Assembly (NCBI RefSeq): GCF_000144605.1 | Contig: NC_014375.1 | Coordinates: 1,178,001 to 1,242,000 of the forward strand | Length of the DNA: 64,000 nt | From: Brevundimonas subvibrioides ATCC 15264 | GTDB lineage: Bacteria > Pseudomonadota > Alphaproteobacteria > Caulobacterales > Caulobacteraceae | Direction of reading: 5' to 3' | In this document: positions 18,744-28,293 of the stretch, piece after piece | Layout: every line of letters begins with the position of its first letter | How positions within the stretch are numbered: the stretch's first letter is position 1 | Notes under the pieces: generated by a model | Told to the model about the DNA's origin: nothing | What the model saw: only the letters and a program-made list of their open reading frames with translations | Databases searched by the model: none | Made by a program: the position numbers and the translations under genes

Positions 18744-20039
18744 TCAGACCCGCAGGGACAGCCCCAGCATCAGCGCCCTGGCCCGGTCGGCCAGCACCGG
18801 AACGCCGTGGTCGCGGGCGGCTTCGGCGGCCTCCGACAGAACGAAGGCCGCTTGATCGGGCGCGCTGTCCATCAACTGGCCCCGCGCGATCATGACGCGT
18901 GCCATGCCGAGCTGGTCGACCGCCCATTCGACGGCGGACGGCGGACCGACGCGTTCGGCCAGGCGACGCCGGACGCGGGTCTCGATCCGGGTCAGGGCCA
19001 TCAGGTCGCCCGTATCCAGCGCCCGCTCGATCTCGCGCGCCACCAGCAGGTCCCGGGCCAGCCCGCCCAGGAGGGTGCCGTGACCGCCGGTCAGGGCCTC
19101 GGCCCGTATCAGGGGCTCGATCGGGCTGGCCGGATCGATCGCGCGGGCGACCTGGATGGCGACCCAGTCCATCGGACTGTGGTCGGGGGTGAACTGGTCG
19201 GCGGCGGCGTCGAACATCGCGTGACCCGCCTCGACGGCCCCGGCGTCGTCGGCCATGGCCGCCAGCGCCGACAGCCCGGCCCCGCACAGGGCCAGGGCGC
19301 GCGCGCGGGTCAGGGGCCGGGTATCGGCAGAGGACGCCTCGACCAGAGCCTTCAGATCGCGGCCGGCCTGGTCCAGCAGACGGGGGTCGCGCTGGACGAT
19401 GCCGCCTTCCAGGGCCAGGGCGGCGTTGTCGAGCCGGAGATCGTCGGCCTCGACCGGATTGTGTTTCGTGATCGCATGCAGGGCCGCATCCATCAGCGCG
19501 GCGGCGTCCAGCCGGTCGGCGGTGGTCTCGCTCAGCCGCGCCTGCCGGGCCCGGATGCGGGCATGGACGCCCGCGCTGGTCGCCAGGACAGCCAGACGCC
19601 GCGGGGTGGTTTCACGCGCGGCCGAAGCCGCCTCGTCCAAGGCGTCACGGTCCCCGAACAGGTCGAACGATGTCAGCAGCGCCGAGGCGCGCGCCAGACC
19701 CGCCCGGGCCAGATCGTCGTCGGCGGTCGATGCTCTTGCGGCGTCGTCGGCGGTGGCCAGGGCCTTGGCGATGCTGTCCCGTTGTCCCGTCCGTCGCGCA
19801 TGCTCGCGCCACAGGGCGGAGGCCCGCAGCCAGGTCCGCGCGGGCTGCCGGCACGACACCCGTCCGCCGTCGGTCGTCAGGGCCCGGGCCTCGACGGCCA
19901 GCAGTTCGACGCCGATCAGCTCCAGCCAGCCGAGATCGTCGCTGTCGCGCGCCTCGCCAAAGAGTTTCCGAAGATCCCTGCCGAACTCGAACATGGCCAC
20001 GTCGCTGTCTCCATCCGTCCCGCTCCGGGACCGATCCAT
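18744..20039 (-). CDS. Large alpha-helical protein of unknown function, TPR-like
   Basis: About 431 residues, no signal peptide. The body is Ala/Arg/Leu/Asp-rich helices repeating with a period of roughly 40-50 residues (for example DDLARAGLARASALLTSFD, ALALCGAGLSALAAMADDA), which suggests TPR-like solenoid repeats. ATG at 20039 is chosen because AGGAGGGG lies 10 nt upstream; an alternative is MFEFGRDLRKLF at 19994. Longer in-frame extension crosses the opposite-strand oxidoreductase and is rejected. No family recognised. Confidence 0.75.
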   Translation of the reverse strand: MDRSRSGTDGDSDVAMFEFGRDLRKLFGEARDSDDLGWLELIGVELLAVEARALTTDGGRVSCRQPARTWLRASALWREHARRTGQRDSIAKALATADDAARASTADDDLARAGLARASALLTSFDLFGDRDALDEAASAARETTPRRLAVLATSAGVHARIRARQARLSETTADRLDAAALMDAALHAITKHNPVEADDLRLDNAALALEGGIVQRDPRLLDQAGRDLKALVEASSADTRPLTRARALALCGAGLSALAAMADDAGAVEAGHAMFDAAADQFTPDHSPMDWVAIQVARAIDPASPIEPLIRAEALTGGHGTLLGGLARDLLVAREIERALDTGDLMALTRIETRVRRRLAERVGPPSAVEWAVDQLGMARVMIARGQLMDSAPDQAAFVLSEAAEAARDHGVPVLADRARALMLGLSLRV

Positions 20040-20177
20040 CGCTTCTGCACCCCTCCTAGCAAGCACGACGCCGCCCGGGCGTTCCAGCCCCGTCGCGAAA
20101 AGTTCAACGCGCTGGACCACTGGCGGTCGCCGGGTGCCGTCCCCACCTGATCGTGACCGCAACACCAGGTGTTTCCA

Positions 20178-21275
20178 ATGACGTCTCTTTTCGACCCCAT
20201 CGACCTCGGCGCGATCCATGCCGGCAACCGGATCGCCATGGCCCCCCTGACCCGCAGCCGGGCCGTCGAGGGCGAAGTGCCGAACCCGCTGGCCGTCGAA
20301 TACTATGCCCAGCGCGCCTCGGTCGGCCTGATCATCTCCGAGGCTACCCAGATCAGCCGTCAGGGCCAGGGCTATCCGAACACGCCGGGGATCTTCACGG
20401 ATGCCCAGGTCGCCGGCTGGAAGCCGATCCTGGACGCCGTCCATGCCCGGGGCGGCAAGATGGTCGCCCAGCTGTGGCACGTCGGCCGGATCTCCATCTC
20501 CGACTATCAGCCCGACGGTGGCGCGCCCGTCGGCCCGTCCGCCATCGCCGCCGAGGGCCAGGCGATGAAGCCGGACTTCAGCATGACGCCGTTCCAGGTG
20601 CCCCGGGCCCTGACCACCGACGAGATCGCCGGCATCGTCGCCGACTATGTCCACGCCGCCGAGATGGCCAAAAAGGCCGGCTTCGACGGCATCGAGGTCC
20701 ATGCCGCCAACGGCTATCTGATCGACCAATTCCTGAAGGACGGCTCCAACCAGCGCGACGATCGCTATGGCGGATCGGTCGAGAACAGGGCGCGGTTCCT
20801 GCTTGAGGTCGTCGCCGCCGTCGTCGCCGTCTGGGGCGCCGACCGGGTGGGGGTGCGCATCTCGCCCTCGAACGGGGCCAACGGATCGCGCGACAGCGAC
20901 CCCGCCTCGACCTTCCTGTACGTGGCGAAGGCGCTGAAGCCGTTCGGCCTGTCCTACCTGCACCTGATCGAGGGCGAGCCGGGCACGCCGATGTCGATCA
21001 AGTTCGACGCCCCGCAACTGGCCGCCGAAATCCGGGCGGCCTTCGGCGGACCCCTGATGCTGAACGGCGGTCTGACCAAGGCGCTGGCGCAGCAGGCGCT
21101 GGACGACGGACGCGCCGACCTGGTCAGCTCGGGCGTGCCGGTCCTGGCCAACCCCGACCTGGTCGAGCGCTGGCGGACCGACGCGCCTCTGAACGCACCC
21201 GACAAGGATACATTCTACGGCGGCGGGGCCAGGGGCTACACGGACTATCCGGCGCTGGAGAGCGCCCCGGCCTGA
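20178..21275 (+). CDS. Old yellow enzyme family alkene reductase
   Basis: FMN- and NAD(P)H-dependent reduction of activated C=C bonds (NemA-like). 365 residues, TIM barrel. N-terminal NRIAMAPLTRSRA, QLWHVGRIS, the active-site region IEVHAANGYLIDQFLKDGSN and RYGGSVENRARF, and LMLNGGLTK for phosphate binding are all present. The ATG at 20178 is preferred over GTG 9 nt earlier. Divergent from the helical protein. Confidence 0.93.
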   Translation: MTSLFDPIDLGAIHAGNRIAMAPLTRSRAVEGEVPNPLAVEYYAQRASVGLIISEATQISRQGQGYPNTPGIFTDAQVAGWKPILDAVHARGGKMVAQLWHVGRISISDYQPDGGAPVGPSAIAAEGQAMKPDFSMTPFQVPRALTTDEIAGIVADYVHAAEMAKKAGFDGIEVHAANGYLIDQFLKDGSNQRDDRYGGSVENRARFLLEVVAAVVAVWGADRVGVRISPSNGANGSRDSDPASTFLYVAKALKPFGLSYLHLIEGEPGTPMSIKFDAPQLAAEIRAAFGGPLMLNGGLTKALAQQALDDGRADLVSSGVPVLANPDLVERWRTDAPLNAPDKDTFYGGGARGYTDYPALESAPA

Positions 21276-21283
21276 CGTCCGAT

Positions 21284-21314
21284 GCTGATCGCTCGCGCCT
21301 TGCGAGCGGTCAGC
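21284..21314 (+). terminator. Hairpin after the alkene reductase gene
   Basis: A 13-bp stem with one G-T wobble (21284-21296 with 21302-21314) and a 5-nt loop, 9 bp after the stop codon. There is no T-run, so termination is only possible, not clear. Confidence 0.45.
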
Positions 21315-21424
21315 GTCCGACCCGCCCGCCGCGGATGCGGAGCTTTTCTTTCCGTTCACCATTCCTGAAAGAACGGCGTTAGGCCTCAAGCGCTACGGTA
21401 TCTCTCGAATCCGGGGGAAGGCCG

Positions 21425-23659
21425 TTGCCGCAGCGCGCAAAGGCGAGAAATCTGTTTTGGGCGGTCGCGGCGGGCGGCGGCGTGGCGATCGCGCTGCTCG
21501 GCGCGACGCTGCTGCGCATGTCGGACGACTTCGACCGGGTCGCGCTGGAGCGGGAACAGGTCGTCGTCGACAACGGCCTGGCGTCGCGCGTCGACGAGAT
21601 CGGCCGTTCTGTCGTGCCCCAGGTCGTCTGGGACGACGCGGTCGTCAATCTGGACAACCGGTTCGACAGGGCCTGGGCCCGCGACAACATCGGCACCTAT
21701 CTGCAGGTCACGAACGGGTTCCAGCTGTCGTGGGTCCTCGATGCCGAAAACCGGCCAGTCTACGGGATGGTCGAGGGCGCAGACGCGCCGCCATCCGCCT
21801 ACGGTGTCCTCGATAAGTCCGTATCCGGCATTCTCGCCACGGTGCGACAGCGGGAGGCCATCCGCGCGGCCGCAGCCACCGACGAGGCCACGACACCTCA
21901 GTCGGCGATCGTCGCCAACACGACCGATCTGGTCGGGTCCGACCTCTATGTCCTCTCCGCGACCCTGGTGCAGCCTGACTTCGGCAAGGCCCGGATCCAG
22001 GGCCGCCGCGCGCCGGTCGTCGTCACCGGATACAGGGTGGATCAGACCTTCATCGACGGCTTCGGCCAGCGCTACATGCTCGGCGACGCCCATCTCCACA
22101 TGGTCGACGCCCGCTCGGAGCCGGATCAGGCCCACGTCGGCATCGCCAACCCGGCCGGCGCGGTCGTGGCGACCCTGGACTGGACGCCCCAGCGCCCGGG
22201 CGGCTCGCTTCTGCGCAAGTTCATGCCGATGACCCTGGCGCTCCTGGCCGGTCTGCTGGCCCTCGCGCTTCTGGCCTACCGCAAGGCCCATGCCGCGACC
22301 CGGGCTGTGGTGGCCAGCGAGCAGCGCGCCGTGCACATCGCCTATCACGACAAGCTGACCGGAATGGGCAACCGTCGCGCCCTGGAGGAACGACTGGACC
22401 GCCTTTTCGAGCCCGGGTCGGCCGGCGGTCCGCGCTATGCGCTGCACTGCATCGACCTGGATAACTTCAAGGAAGTCAACGATATCAGCGGTCACGCGGT
22501 CGGCGACGAGCTGCTGCGGATTGCGGCCCGGCGACTGCGCCGGATCGCCGGCAGTTCGGAGATGTGCTTCCGCCTCGATGGCGACGAGTTCGCGGTCCTT
22601 CAGCCGATCACGACCGGCGACGAGGCGGTGCCCTTCGCCGAGCAGATGCTCCAGACGCTGGCGAAGCGCTATGCGCTCTCGGTCGGCCGCTTCACCCTGA
22701 CGGGCAGTATCGGCACGAGCCTTCAGGACGCGGCGGATCACGAAGCCGGCGATCTGTTGCGCCGGGCCGATCTCGCCCTGGTCTCGGCCAAGCGCGAGGG
22801 CCGGGCGCGCTTCGCCATCTACGACCCGGCGATGGACGAGACGCTGCGCCGGCGTCGTGGTCTTCAGGTCGCGTTGCGCCGGGATCTGCAGGCCGGCGCC
22901 CTTCACATGGTCTACCAGCCCCAGGTAGACCGGGACTGCACCATGACCGGGGTCGAAGCCCTGGTCCGCTGGGACTCCGACGAGTTCGGACCCGTCTCGC
23001 CCGCCGTGTTCGTGCCCCTGGCCGAAGAGTGCGGAATGATCGAGGCTCTGGGGGCCTTCACGCTCCGGCGGGCGTTCGAGGACAGCCTGCGCTGGCCCGA
23101 CCTGAAGACCGCGGTCAATATCTCGGCCCTCCAGTTGCGCGATCCGGGCTTCCCCGACCGCATCCTGGCGATCGCGGCCGAGACCGGCGTCAGCCCGTCC
23201 GGCATCGAGCTCGAACTGACCGAAGGCGTTCTGATCGACCGGGGCAAGGGGGCCTCGACCCGTCTGGCGGCCCTGAAGGACGCCGGCTTCTCGATCGCGA
23301 TCGACGATTTCGGGACTGGCTATTCGAGCCTCTCGTACCTCAGCCGCTTCCCGATCGGGAAGATCAAGATCGACCGGTCCTTCGTCGTGGACATGGGCCG
23401 CTCCCAATGCGCCGACGTGCTGGTCTCCAGCATCCTGCAGCTGGGCCGTTCGCTGAACATGCGGGTCATCGCCGAAGGCGTCGAGACGCCCGACCAGTGG
23501 CTGCGGCTGGCCGCGGTCGGCTGCAACGAGTTCCAGGGCTACCTTGCCAGCCGTCCCGTGTCGGCCGACGTCATCGACCGCATCTATGCCGGCGAGCGGG
23601 TCGAGGTCGTGGGCCAGGACGCCCGCTTCGCGCCCGAGCACCGGATGGCCGCGGCCTGA
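21425..23659 (+). CDS. CHASE4-GGDEF-EAL c-di-GMP enzyme
   Basis: 744 residues, inner membrane. Helix 1 (10-30) and helix 2 (about 270-285) bracket a periplasmic CHASE4 domain (VVPQVVWDDAVVNLDNRF). The GGDEF domain reads RLDGDEFAVL, with Asp in the first motif position, so cyclase activity is uncertain. The EAL domain is complete: EALVRW, NISALQLRD, ELTEGVLID, DDFGTGYSSL and KIKIDRSFV, so phosphodiesterase activity is likely. TTG start directly after GGGGGAAGG. Likely controls motility or adhesion through c-di-GMP. Confidence 0.9.
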   Translation: MPQRAKARNLFWAVAAGGGVAIALLGATLLRMSDDFDRVALEREQVVVDNGLASRVDEIGRSVVPQVVWDDAVVNLDNRFDRAWARDNIGTYLQVTNGFQLSWVLDAENRPVYGMVEGADAPPSAYGVLDKSVSGILATVRQREAIRAAAATDEATTPQSAIVANTTDLVGSDLYVLSATLVQPDFGKARIQGRRAPVVVTGYRVDQTFIDGFGQRYMLGDAHLHMVDARSEPDQAHVGIANPAGAVVATLDWTPQRPGGSLLRKFMPMTLALLAGLLALALLAYRKAHAATRAVVASEQRAVHIAYHDKLTGMGNRRALEERLDRLFEPGSAGGPRYALHCIDLDNFKEVNDISGHAVGDELLRIAARRLRRIAGSSEMCFRLDGDEFAVLQPITTGDEAVPFAEQMLQTLAKRYALSVGRFTLTGSIGTSLQDAADHEAGDLLRRADLALVSAKREGRARFAIYDPAMDETLRRRRGLQVALRRDLQAGALHMVYQPQVDRDCTMTGVEALVRWDSDEFGPVSPAVFVPLAEECGMIEALGAFTLRRAFEDSLRWPDLKTAVNISALQLRDPGFPDRILAIAAETGVSPSGIELELTEGVLIDRGKGASTRLAALKDAGFSIAIDDFGTGYSSLSYLSRFPIGKIKIDRSFVVDMGRSQCADVLVSSILQLGRSLNMRVIAEGVETPDQWLRLAAVGCNEFQGYLASRPVSADVIDRIYAGERVEVVGQDARFAPEHRMAAA

Positions 23660-23696
23660 TCCGGCGCCGGGCGACCTCCGGCCCGGTCAGCAGGGT

Positions 23697-24419
23697 CTAG
23701 CCGTCGTCCTGCGCGCTGCCGGTGTCCCCATCGGAGGCGAACCGCGCGTTCTCCGGCACGGTGTCGGCCTCGCAGTGTTTCCACTGGTCTTCCTCGACGC
23801 TGCCATCGATGGCCAGGCGGGCGGTGCGTTTCAGGGTGCCCGCGTCGATCACCTCGTAGGTGATCGAATAGGCCCCGGCGTCGCCGCCCAGCTCGGTCTG
23901 GCAGCGCTGGTCCTCGCGCCAGCGGTTCGGCCCGGTCTGCAGCCACTGGCCGGGCTCGCAGCCCCCGAAGTCGATGGTGAAGGAGGTCGGCGTGGCGAAG
24001 GCCAGATCCCCGTCGCCCGGCCAGACCTGGGCGCAGTCCGTGTCGCCCCGGGCATAATAGCCCAGCGCCAGCGGGATCGGCTCCGGCTCGGTCTCGCCTT
24101 CGGCCAGGATCACGCCCTCGGTCGGGGCCTCATCCGTGGTCGGCCCGGCGTCGTCCGGCGTGTCGGTCTCGCCCAGCAGGTCTTCGAGGGTCCGCGACGG
24201 CGGCGGTGCGGGTCGGGCCTGCGGGGGCTTGGCCTGCGGAGGCGTGGCCAGCGGCGGCTGGGCATTGGGCCGCGGCGTCATCACCGACTGCGCCGGGCCG
24301 GTGTTCAGCGACCGGGTCGTGGCATTGCCCTGGTCCTGGGCCGAAGCTCCGGCGGCGATCAGAAGGGCTCCGCCGGCCAGGGTCAAAACGTGTGCGAGAG
24401 CGTGCGATCGTGCGTTCAT
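23697..24419 (-). CDS. Exported Pro-rich protein of unknown function
   Basis: 240 residues. Signal peptide at 1-28 (LTLAGGALLIAAGASAQ). Residues 50-75 are Pro/Ala-rich (PPQAKPPQARPAPPP), then an acidic linker. The C-terminal domain of about 130 residues holds five cysteines (DTDCAQVW, DFGGCEPGQW, DQRCQTEL, WKHCEAD among them), suggesting disulfides in the periplasm. No family recognised. Confidence 0.75.
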   Translation of the reverse strand: MNARSHALAHVLTLAGGALLIAAGASAQDQGNATTRSLNTGPAQSVMTPRPNAQPPLATPPQAKPPQARPAPPPSRTLEDLLGETDTPDDAGPTTDEAPTEGVILAEGETEPEPIPLALGYYARGDTDCAQVWPGDGDLAFATPTSFTIDFGGCEPGQWLQTGPNRWREDQRCQTELGGDAGAYSITYEVIDAGTLKRTARLAIDGSVEEDQWKHCEADTVPENARFASDGDTGSAQDDG

Positions 24420-24472
24420 GATCGCCGTTGGACCACGCGGACGCGACAGAACAATGGCACGAAATCTGACGG

Positions 24473-26119
24473 TCAGCCGCGCTCTTTCGTCTTGGTGAAG
24501 GCGACCTTGGGGAAGCGCTCGGTCACATATCCGGTCTCCCAGCTCGATTTGGCCAGGAAGACAGGGGCCTGGTCGATGTCACGGGCCATCTGGCCGCGGT
24601 ACTTGCCCATGAAATCCTCGACGTCCGCCTTGTCGCCGTCGATCCAGCGGGCCTCGGCATAGGGGCTGTGCTCGAAGATGACCTCCAGCCCGTATTCCTC
24701 GCCCAGCCGGTCGGCCATGACCTCGAACTGCAGCTGACCGACGGCCCCGACGATGAAGTCCGCGCCGATCTCGGGGCGGAACAGCTGGGTCACGCCTTCC
24801 TCGGCGAGGCCGTCCAGCGCCTTCTTCAGGTGTTTGGCCTTGAGCGGATCCTTGACCCGGACGCGCTGCAGGATCTCGGGCGCGAAGTTGGGCAGGCCGG
24901 CGAAGCGGATCATGCCGCTTTCGGAAAGGCTGTCGCCCACGCGTAGAACCCCGTGGTTGGGGATGCCGATCACGTCGCCGGCGAAGGCGTCCTCGGCCAG
25001 TTCGCGATCGCTGGCGAAGAACATGATGGGGGCGTTGACCGACAGCGACTTGCCGGTGTTCTGCACCTTCAGCTTCATGCCGCGCTGGAACTTGCCCGAA
25101 GCCATGCGGAACATGGCGATCCGGTCGCGGTGGTTGGGGTCCATATTGGCCTGGACCTTGAAGACGAAGCCGGTGACCTCGTCCGAGCCCGGCTGGATCG
25201 ACAGTTCGACCGGGGCCGGGGCGTTGCGGGTCTCGGGCGGGGCTTCCTTGCGGGCCGGCATGACCTTCGGCGGGGGCGCCCATTCGCCGATGGCGGCCAG
25301 AAGCTCGTCGATGCCGAAGTGGCGCAGGGCCGAGCCCCACAGCACCGGCGTCATATGGCCCTCGAGGAAGGACTGGCGGTCGAACGCGGGATAGCCGCCG
25401 GTGACCAGTTCGGCCGCCTCCATCAGCTCTTCCTGCTCGCCGGGCTCGAAATACTGCGCCGCCTCCGACAGGGGCAGGGCGGGGGGATGGCCCGCGTCCT
25501 CGACCGCGCCGGGGACCTTGCGGGCATAGGGCTGGAACCGGCCGGTGCCCATCTCGACCATGCCGCGCAGCCGGTTGCCGCTCTGGGCCGGCCACCAGAC
25601 GGGGGCGGGGTCCAGCTGCAGTTTGGAGGCGATCTCGTCCAGCAGTTCCAGCGGGTCCAGGGCCTCGCGGTCCAGCTTGTTGATGAAGGTGATGATGGGG
25701 ATGTCGCGCAGGCGACAGACCTCGAACAGCTTCAGGGTCTGGGGCTCGATGCCCTTGGCGGCGTCCAGCACCATGATGGCGCAGTCGGCGGCGGTCAGGG
25801 TGCGATAGGTGTCTTCCGAGAAGTCCTCGTGCCCCGGGGTGTCCAGCAGGTTGAACATCCGGGCGATGCCGTCCGCCGGCGTGTGCTCGAAGGTCATGAC
25901 CGAGGCGGAGACGGAGATGCCGCGCTCTTTCTCGATCTTCATCCAGTCGGACTGGGTGCGCCGGTTCTCGCCGCGCGCCCGAACCGCCCCGGCCGCGCGG
26001 ATGGCCCCGCCGGACAGCAGGATATGCTCGGTCAGGGTGGTCTTGCCCGCATCCGGGTGCGCGATGATGGCGAAGGTCCGCCGGCGGGCGGCCTCCTCGT
26101 TCAGGGTCAGTTTGGACAT
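24473..26119 (-). CDS. prfC: Peptide chain release factor 3
   Basis: GTPase that recycles RF1 and RF2 from the ribosome. 548 residues. G1 is IAHPDAGKTTLTEH, then ERGISVSASVMTF, DTPGHEDFSEDTYRTL, FINKLDREALDP. Domain II and III segments VFKVQANMDPNHRDRIAF-like and VGAVGQLQFEVMADRL are typical of RF3. Start at MSKLTLNEEAARR; the upstream in-frame extension has no family similarity. Confidence 0.95.
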   Translation of the reverse strand: MSKLTLNEEAARRRTFAIIAHPDAGKTTLTEHILLSGGAIRAAGAVRARGENRRTQSDWMKIEKERGISVSASVMTFEHTPADGIARMFNLLDTPGHEDFSEDTYRTLTAADCAIMVLDAAKGIEPQTLKLFEVCRLRDIPIITFINKLDREALDPLELLDEIASKLQLDPAPVWWPAQSGNRLRGMVEMGTGRFQPYARKVPGAVEDAGHPPALPLSEAAQYFEPGEQEELMEAAELVTGGYPAFDRQSFLEGHMTPVLWGSALRHFGIDELLAAIGEWAPPPKVMPARKEAPPETRNAPAPVELSIQPGSDEVTGFVFKVQANMDPNHRDRIAMFRMASGKFQRGMKLKVQNTGKSLSVNAPIMFFASDRELAEDAFAGDVIGIPNHGVLRVGDSLSESGMIRFAGLPNFAPEILQRVRVKDPLKAKHLKKALDGLAEEGVTQLFRPEIGADFIVGAVGQLQFEVMADRLGEEYGLEVIFEHSPYAEARWIDGDKADVEDFMGKYRGQMARDIDQAPVFLAKSSWETGYVTERFPKVAFTKTKERG

Positions 26120-26300
26120 GCGGCGGCGGAGGTAGCGCGGGCGGGGCGCAAAGTCACGTGGACGCCGGAGGCACGCGCTCTCGAAGAAGTGTCGATAAAC
26201 GCCGCAGAAACCCCTCGCCAACCGGGACTATCGGAGTCATCCTCCTTTCGCGAGACGTCATGGACGCGAGCCTGACGCCGCAGGGAAGAAGGAGACGACC

Positions 26301-26459
26301 ATGGCCTTGCTGGATTCAGCACACCGCGTTTCGGCCGCCCGGCAGGAGCGGACGGCAACGAAGAGCGGCATTCACCCGTCGATCTGCCTGGTTTCGGGCT
26401 TCGGGTTCATCGTCGCGATGGCGCTGCTGGTGCACGTCACCATGGCGGCGCTGCTCTAG
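26301..26459 (+). CDS. Small single-pass membrane protein of 52 residues
   Basis: Begins at ATG 26301, with AAGGAG 7 nt upstream, and ends TAG 26457-26459. The N-terminal half is charged (DSAHRVSAARQERTATKSG) and the C-terminal half is one hydrophobic helix (SICLVSGFGFIVAMALLVHV). Likely inner membrane, N-terminus cytosolic by the positive-inside rule. Divergent from prfC. No family recognised. Confidence 0.6.
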   Translation: MALLDSAHRVSAARQERTATKSGIHPSICLVSGFGFIVAMALLVHVTMAALL

Positions 26460-26516
26460 TCAGACCCCAGAGCGACGGCCGCTCGCGTCGCGGCGTTACC
26501 GTCGGGAGCCGGGCGA

Positions 26517-26945
26517 TCAGGCGGCCATGCGGCCCCAGACGGCGCGGTCCGCCGCGACGGCGTCCAGACGGCCCTTGCCGCTCTTGACCTTCAGCCGGCT
26601 CAGCACCGCCTCCGGCAGCACGCAGAAGCGCGGCTCCACCAGGGCGGGGTCGCAATCGAACTCCGGCGCGGCGAACAGGGCGGCGTTGACCTCGGGCGAC
26701 CGGTCGTGGATCAGCCAGGCCAGGCGACGCGCCCGTTCCGGATCGTTCCGGTGCAGCAGCGGGTCCTCGGCGAACAGCTCGCAACCCAGCTCCATCAGGT
26801 AATCGAACCCCAGCTTCTCGAAACGGCGCGCATCCGCCGACGTGACCGGAGAGGCCTCGTCCAGGTCGAACACCACGTCGTTCAGGAGAAAGAGCATAGG
26901 GAAGGCACCCGGTGGCGCCGACGGTTCTGTCGACATCCGGACCAT
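26517..26945 (-). CDS. Conserved-looking cytosolic protein of unknown function
   Basis: 142 residues (126 if MLFLLNDVVFDL at 26897 is the start). No signal or membrane segment. Contains FDLDEASPVTSADARRFEKLGFDYLMELG and a basic C-terminal part (LSRLKVKSGKGRLDAVAADRAVWG). No Shine-Dalgarno sequence decides the start. No family recognised. Confidence 0.65.
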   Translation of the reverse strand: MVRMSTEPSAPPGAFPMLFLLNDVVFDLDEASPVTSADARRFEKLGFDYLMELGCELFAEDPLLHRNDPERARRLAWLIHDRSPEVNAALFAAPEFDCDPALVEPRFCVLPEAVLSRLKVKSGKGRLDAVAADRAVWGRMAA

Positions 26946-27003
26946 GCACCCGGTTGGTTTTCGGTTCGGTGTCCGAACGTCCTTAAGGATTTGCGACCGG
27001 GGC

Positions 27004-27336
27004 TCAGGCCTCGTCGGCGACCTTCTCGGTGATGAAATGCCGACCCTGGCGGTCCTCGATCTCGACGACCCAGATGTCGGGGTCGTAGCCGGCCTGGCGC
27101 TGGATGTAGGCGTCGATGTCGCTCTCCGTACCCGTCACGGGCTGGATCCACAGGCGATCGCCGTCCTGGCCGAACGCCTCCGCATAGGCGCGCGCCGAGC
27201 GTTCCGAGGTGTTGTAGGCCTTCACGATCACGGTGCCCGCGCGCGCGTCGCCCCGGCGGACCACGGTCGCGCTGGCCCCCTCGATCTGGGCGCGGCGGAT
27301 CAGGGCACCGACCCACAGGTCTGAGTTCAGAAGCAA
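27004..27336 (-). CDS. DUF1491 family protein
   Basis: 110 residues, cytosolic. Family pattern: SDLWVGALIRRAQIEGASATVVRRGD, then GTVIVKAYN and the C-terminal DPDIWVVEIEDRQGRHFI. Start is TTG with AGGG about 10 nt upstream. Restricted mainly to alphaproteobacteria; function unknown. Confidence 0.82.
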   Translation of the reverse strand: MLLNSDLWVGALIRRAQIEGASATVVRRGDARAGTVIVKAYNTSERSARAYAEAFGQDGDRLWIQPVTGTESDIDAYIQRQAGYDPDIWVVEIEDRQGRHFITEKVADEA

Positions 27337-27392
27337 ATCGGTAACCCTGCTCGGAAACGGGACCGGAACGTCAGGGCGCTACGGTCGGTCGC

Positions 27393-28265
27393 ATGAGGAT
27401 AGGCCGTTTCCCCCGTATCGCCAGCGCCGTCATGATCGGTGCCGTGATGGCCCTGTCGCCCGTCCTGGCCTCGGCCGAGGGCGGCGGGACCTACTACGAC
27501 CGGACCTTCGTCCTCGCCGCCGACCAGAAATGCGGCCTGTTCCGGGGCCCGGTGGCCGGGGCCCTGAACGCCGCCACCCTGCAGTCGCGGGGGGCCGCCT
27601 TGCGGGGCGGCGTGGCCGAGGCGACGCTGAACGCCACCGCCGCCCGGGCCCGGTACCGCGCCGCGCGGGTCGACTGCGCCAACCCCGAACTGACAACGGT
27701 CCGGGACCGGGTCGCCCATGCCTTCGCCGGCTGGCAGCGCATCCCGCGTATGGATTTCATCGGCGACCGCGCCACCTGGACCGCCGACCGCGTCCGGCGC
27801 GAGGACGCCGCGTGGCGTCTGGTCCAGCCCTCGGTGGTCGGGGCCTCGCCCGTCCGGTTCGGTCTCAGCGCCATGCCGAACGCCGACAGCGCCCTGTCGG
27901 CCGTGGTGTCCTTCGTCGGTCGACCCCGTCCCTATGCGGCGCGGATCGTCATGCGCGATCCGGCGCTGGCCCCGCGTCCCTGGCTGACCGCCGCGGGATC
28001 GGCCGTCCTGCCGCCCGAAAGCGCGAGGAAGGAAATCTGGTCCGCCGGCACCGCGCCCGCCGCTCCGACCCTTCTGGCCGCCGACCGTCGCCAGGGCGAG
28101 ATCTGGCGCTTCCCCCAGACCGGGTCCGATGCGCTCGCCGCGCTCGACCCGCGCGAGCCCTTCCTGGTCCAGTTCCTGTTCCGCGACGGCAGCGTCGCGA
28201 CCACGACCTTCGAGGCCGGGGACTTCGCCGCGGCGCGGGCGTTCGTGGGGCTGGGAACGGTCTGA
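27393..28265 (+). CDS. Exported protein of unknown function
   Basis: 290 residues with a signal peptide (ASAVMIGAVMALSPVLASA, residues 10-28). The mature part starts EGGGTYYDRTFVLAADQKCGLF and has two cysteines (KCGLF, DCANPEL). A C-terminal REPFLVQFLFRDG segment suggests beta structure. Possibly periplasmic. Divergent from the DUF1491 gene. No family recognised. Confidence 0.75.
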   Translation: MRIGRFPRIASAVMIGAVMALSPVLASAEGGGTYYDRTFVLAADQKCGLFRGPVAGALNAATLQSRGAALRGGVAEATLNATAARARYRAARVDCANPELTTVRDRVAHAFAGWQRIPRMDFIGDRATWTADRVRREDAAWRLVQPSVVGASPVRFGLSAMPNADSALSAVVSFVGRPRPYAARIVMRDPALAPRPWLTAAGSAVLPPESARKEIWSAGTAPAAPTLLAADRRQGEIWRFPQTGSDALAALDPREPFLVQFLFRDGSVATTTFEAGDFAAARAFVGLGTV

Positions 28266-28293
28266 CGACCTTCTGCGGCACAAGGGCCCTGCG

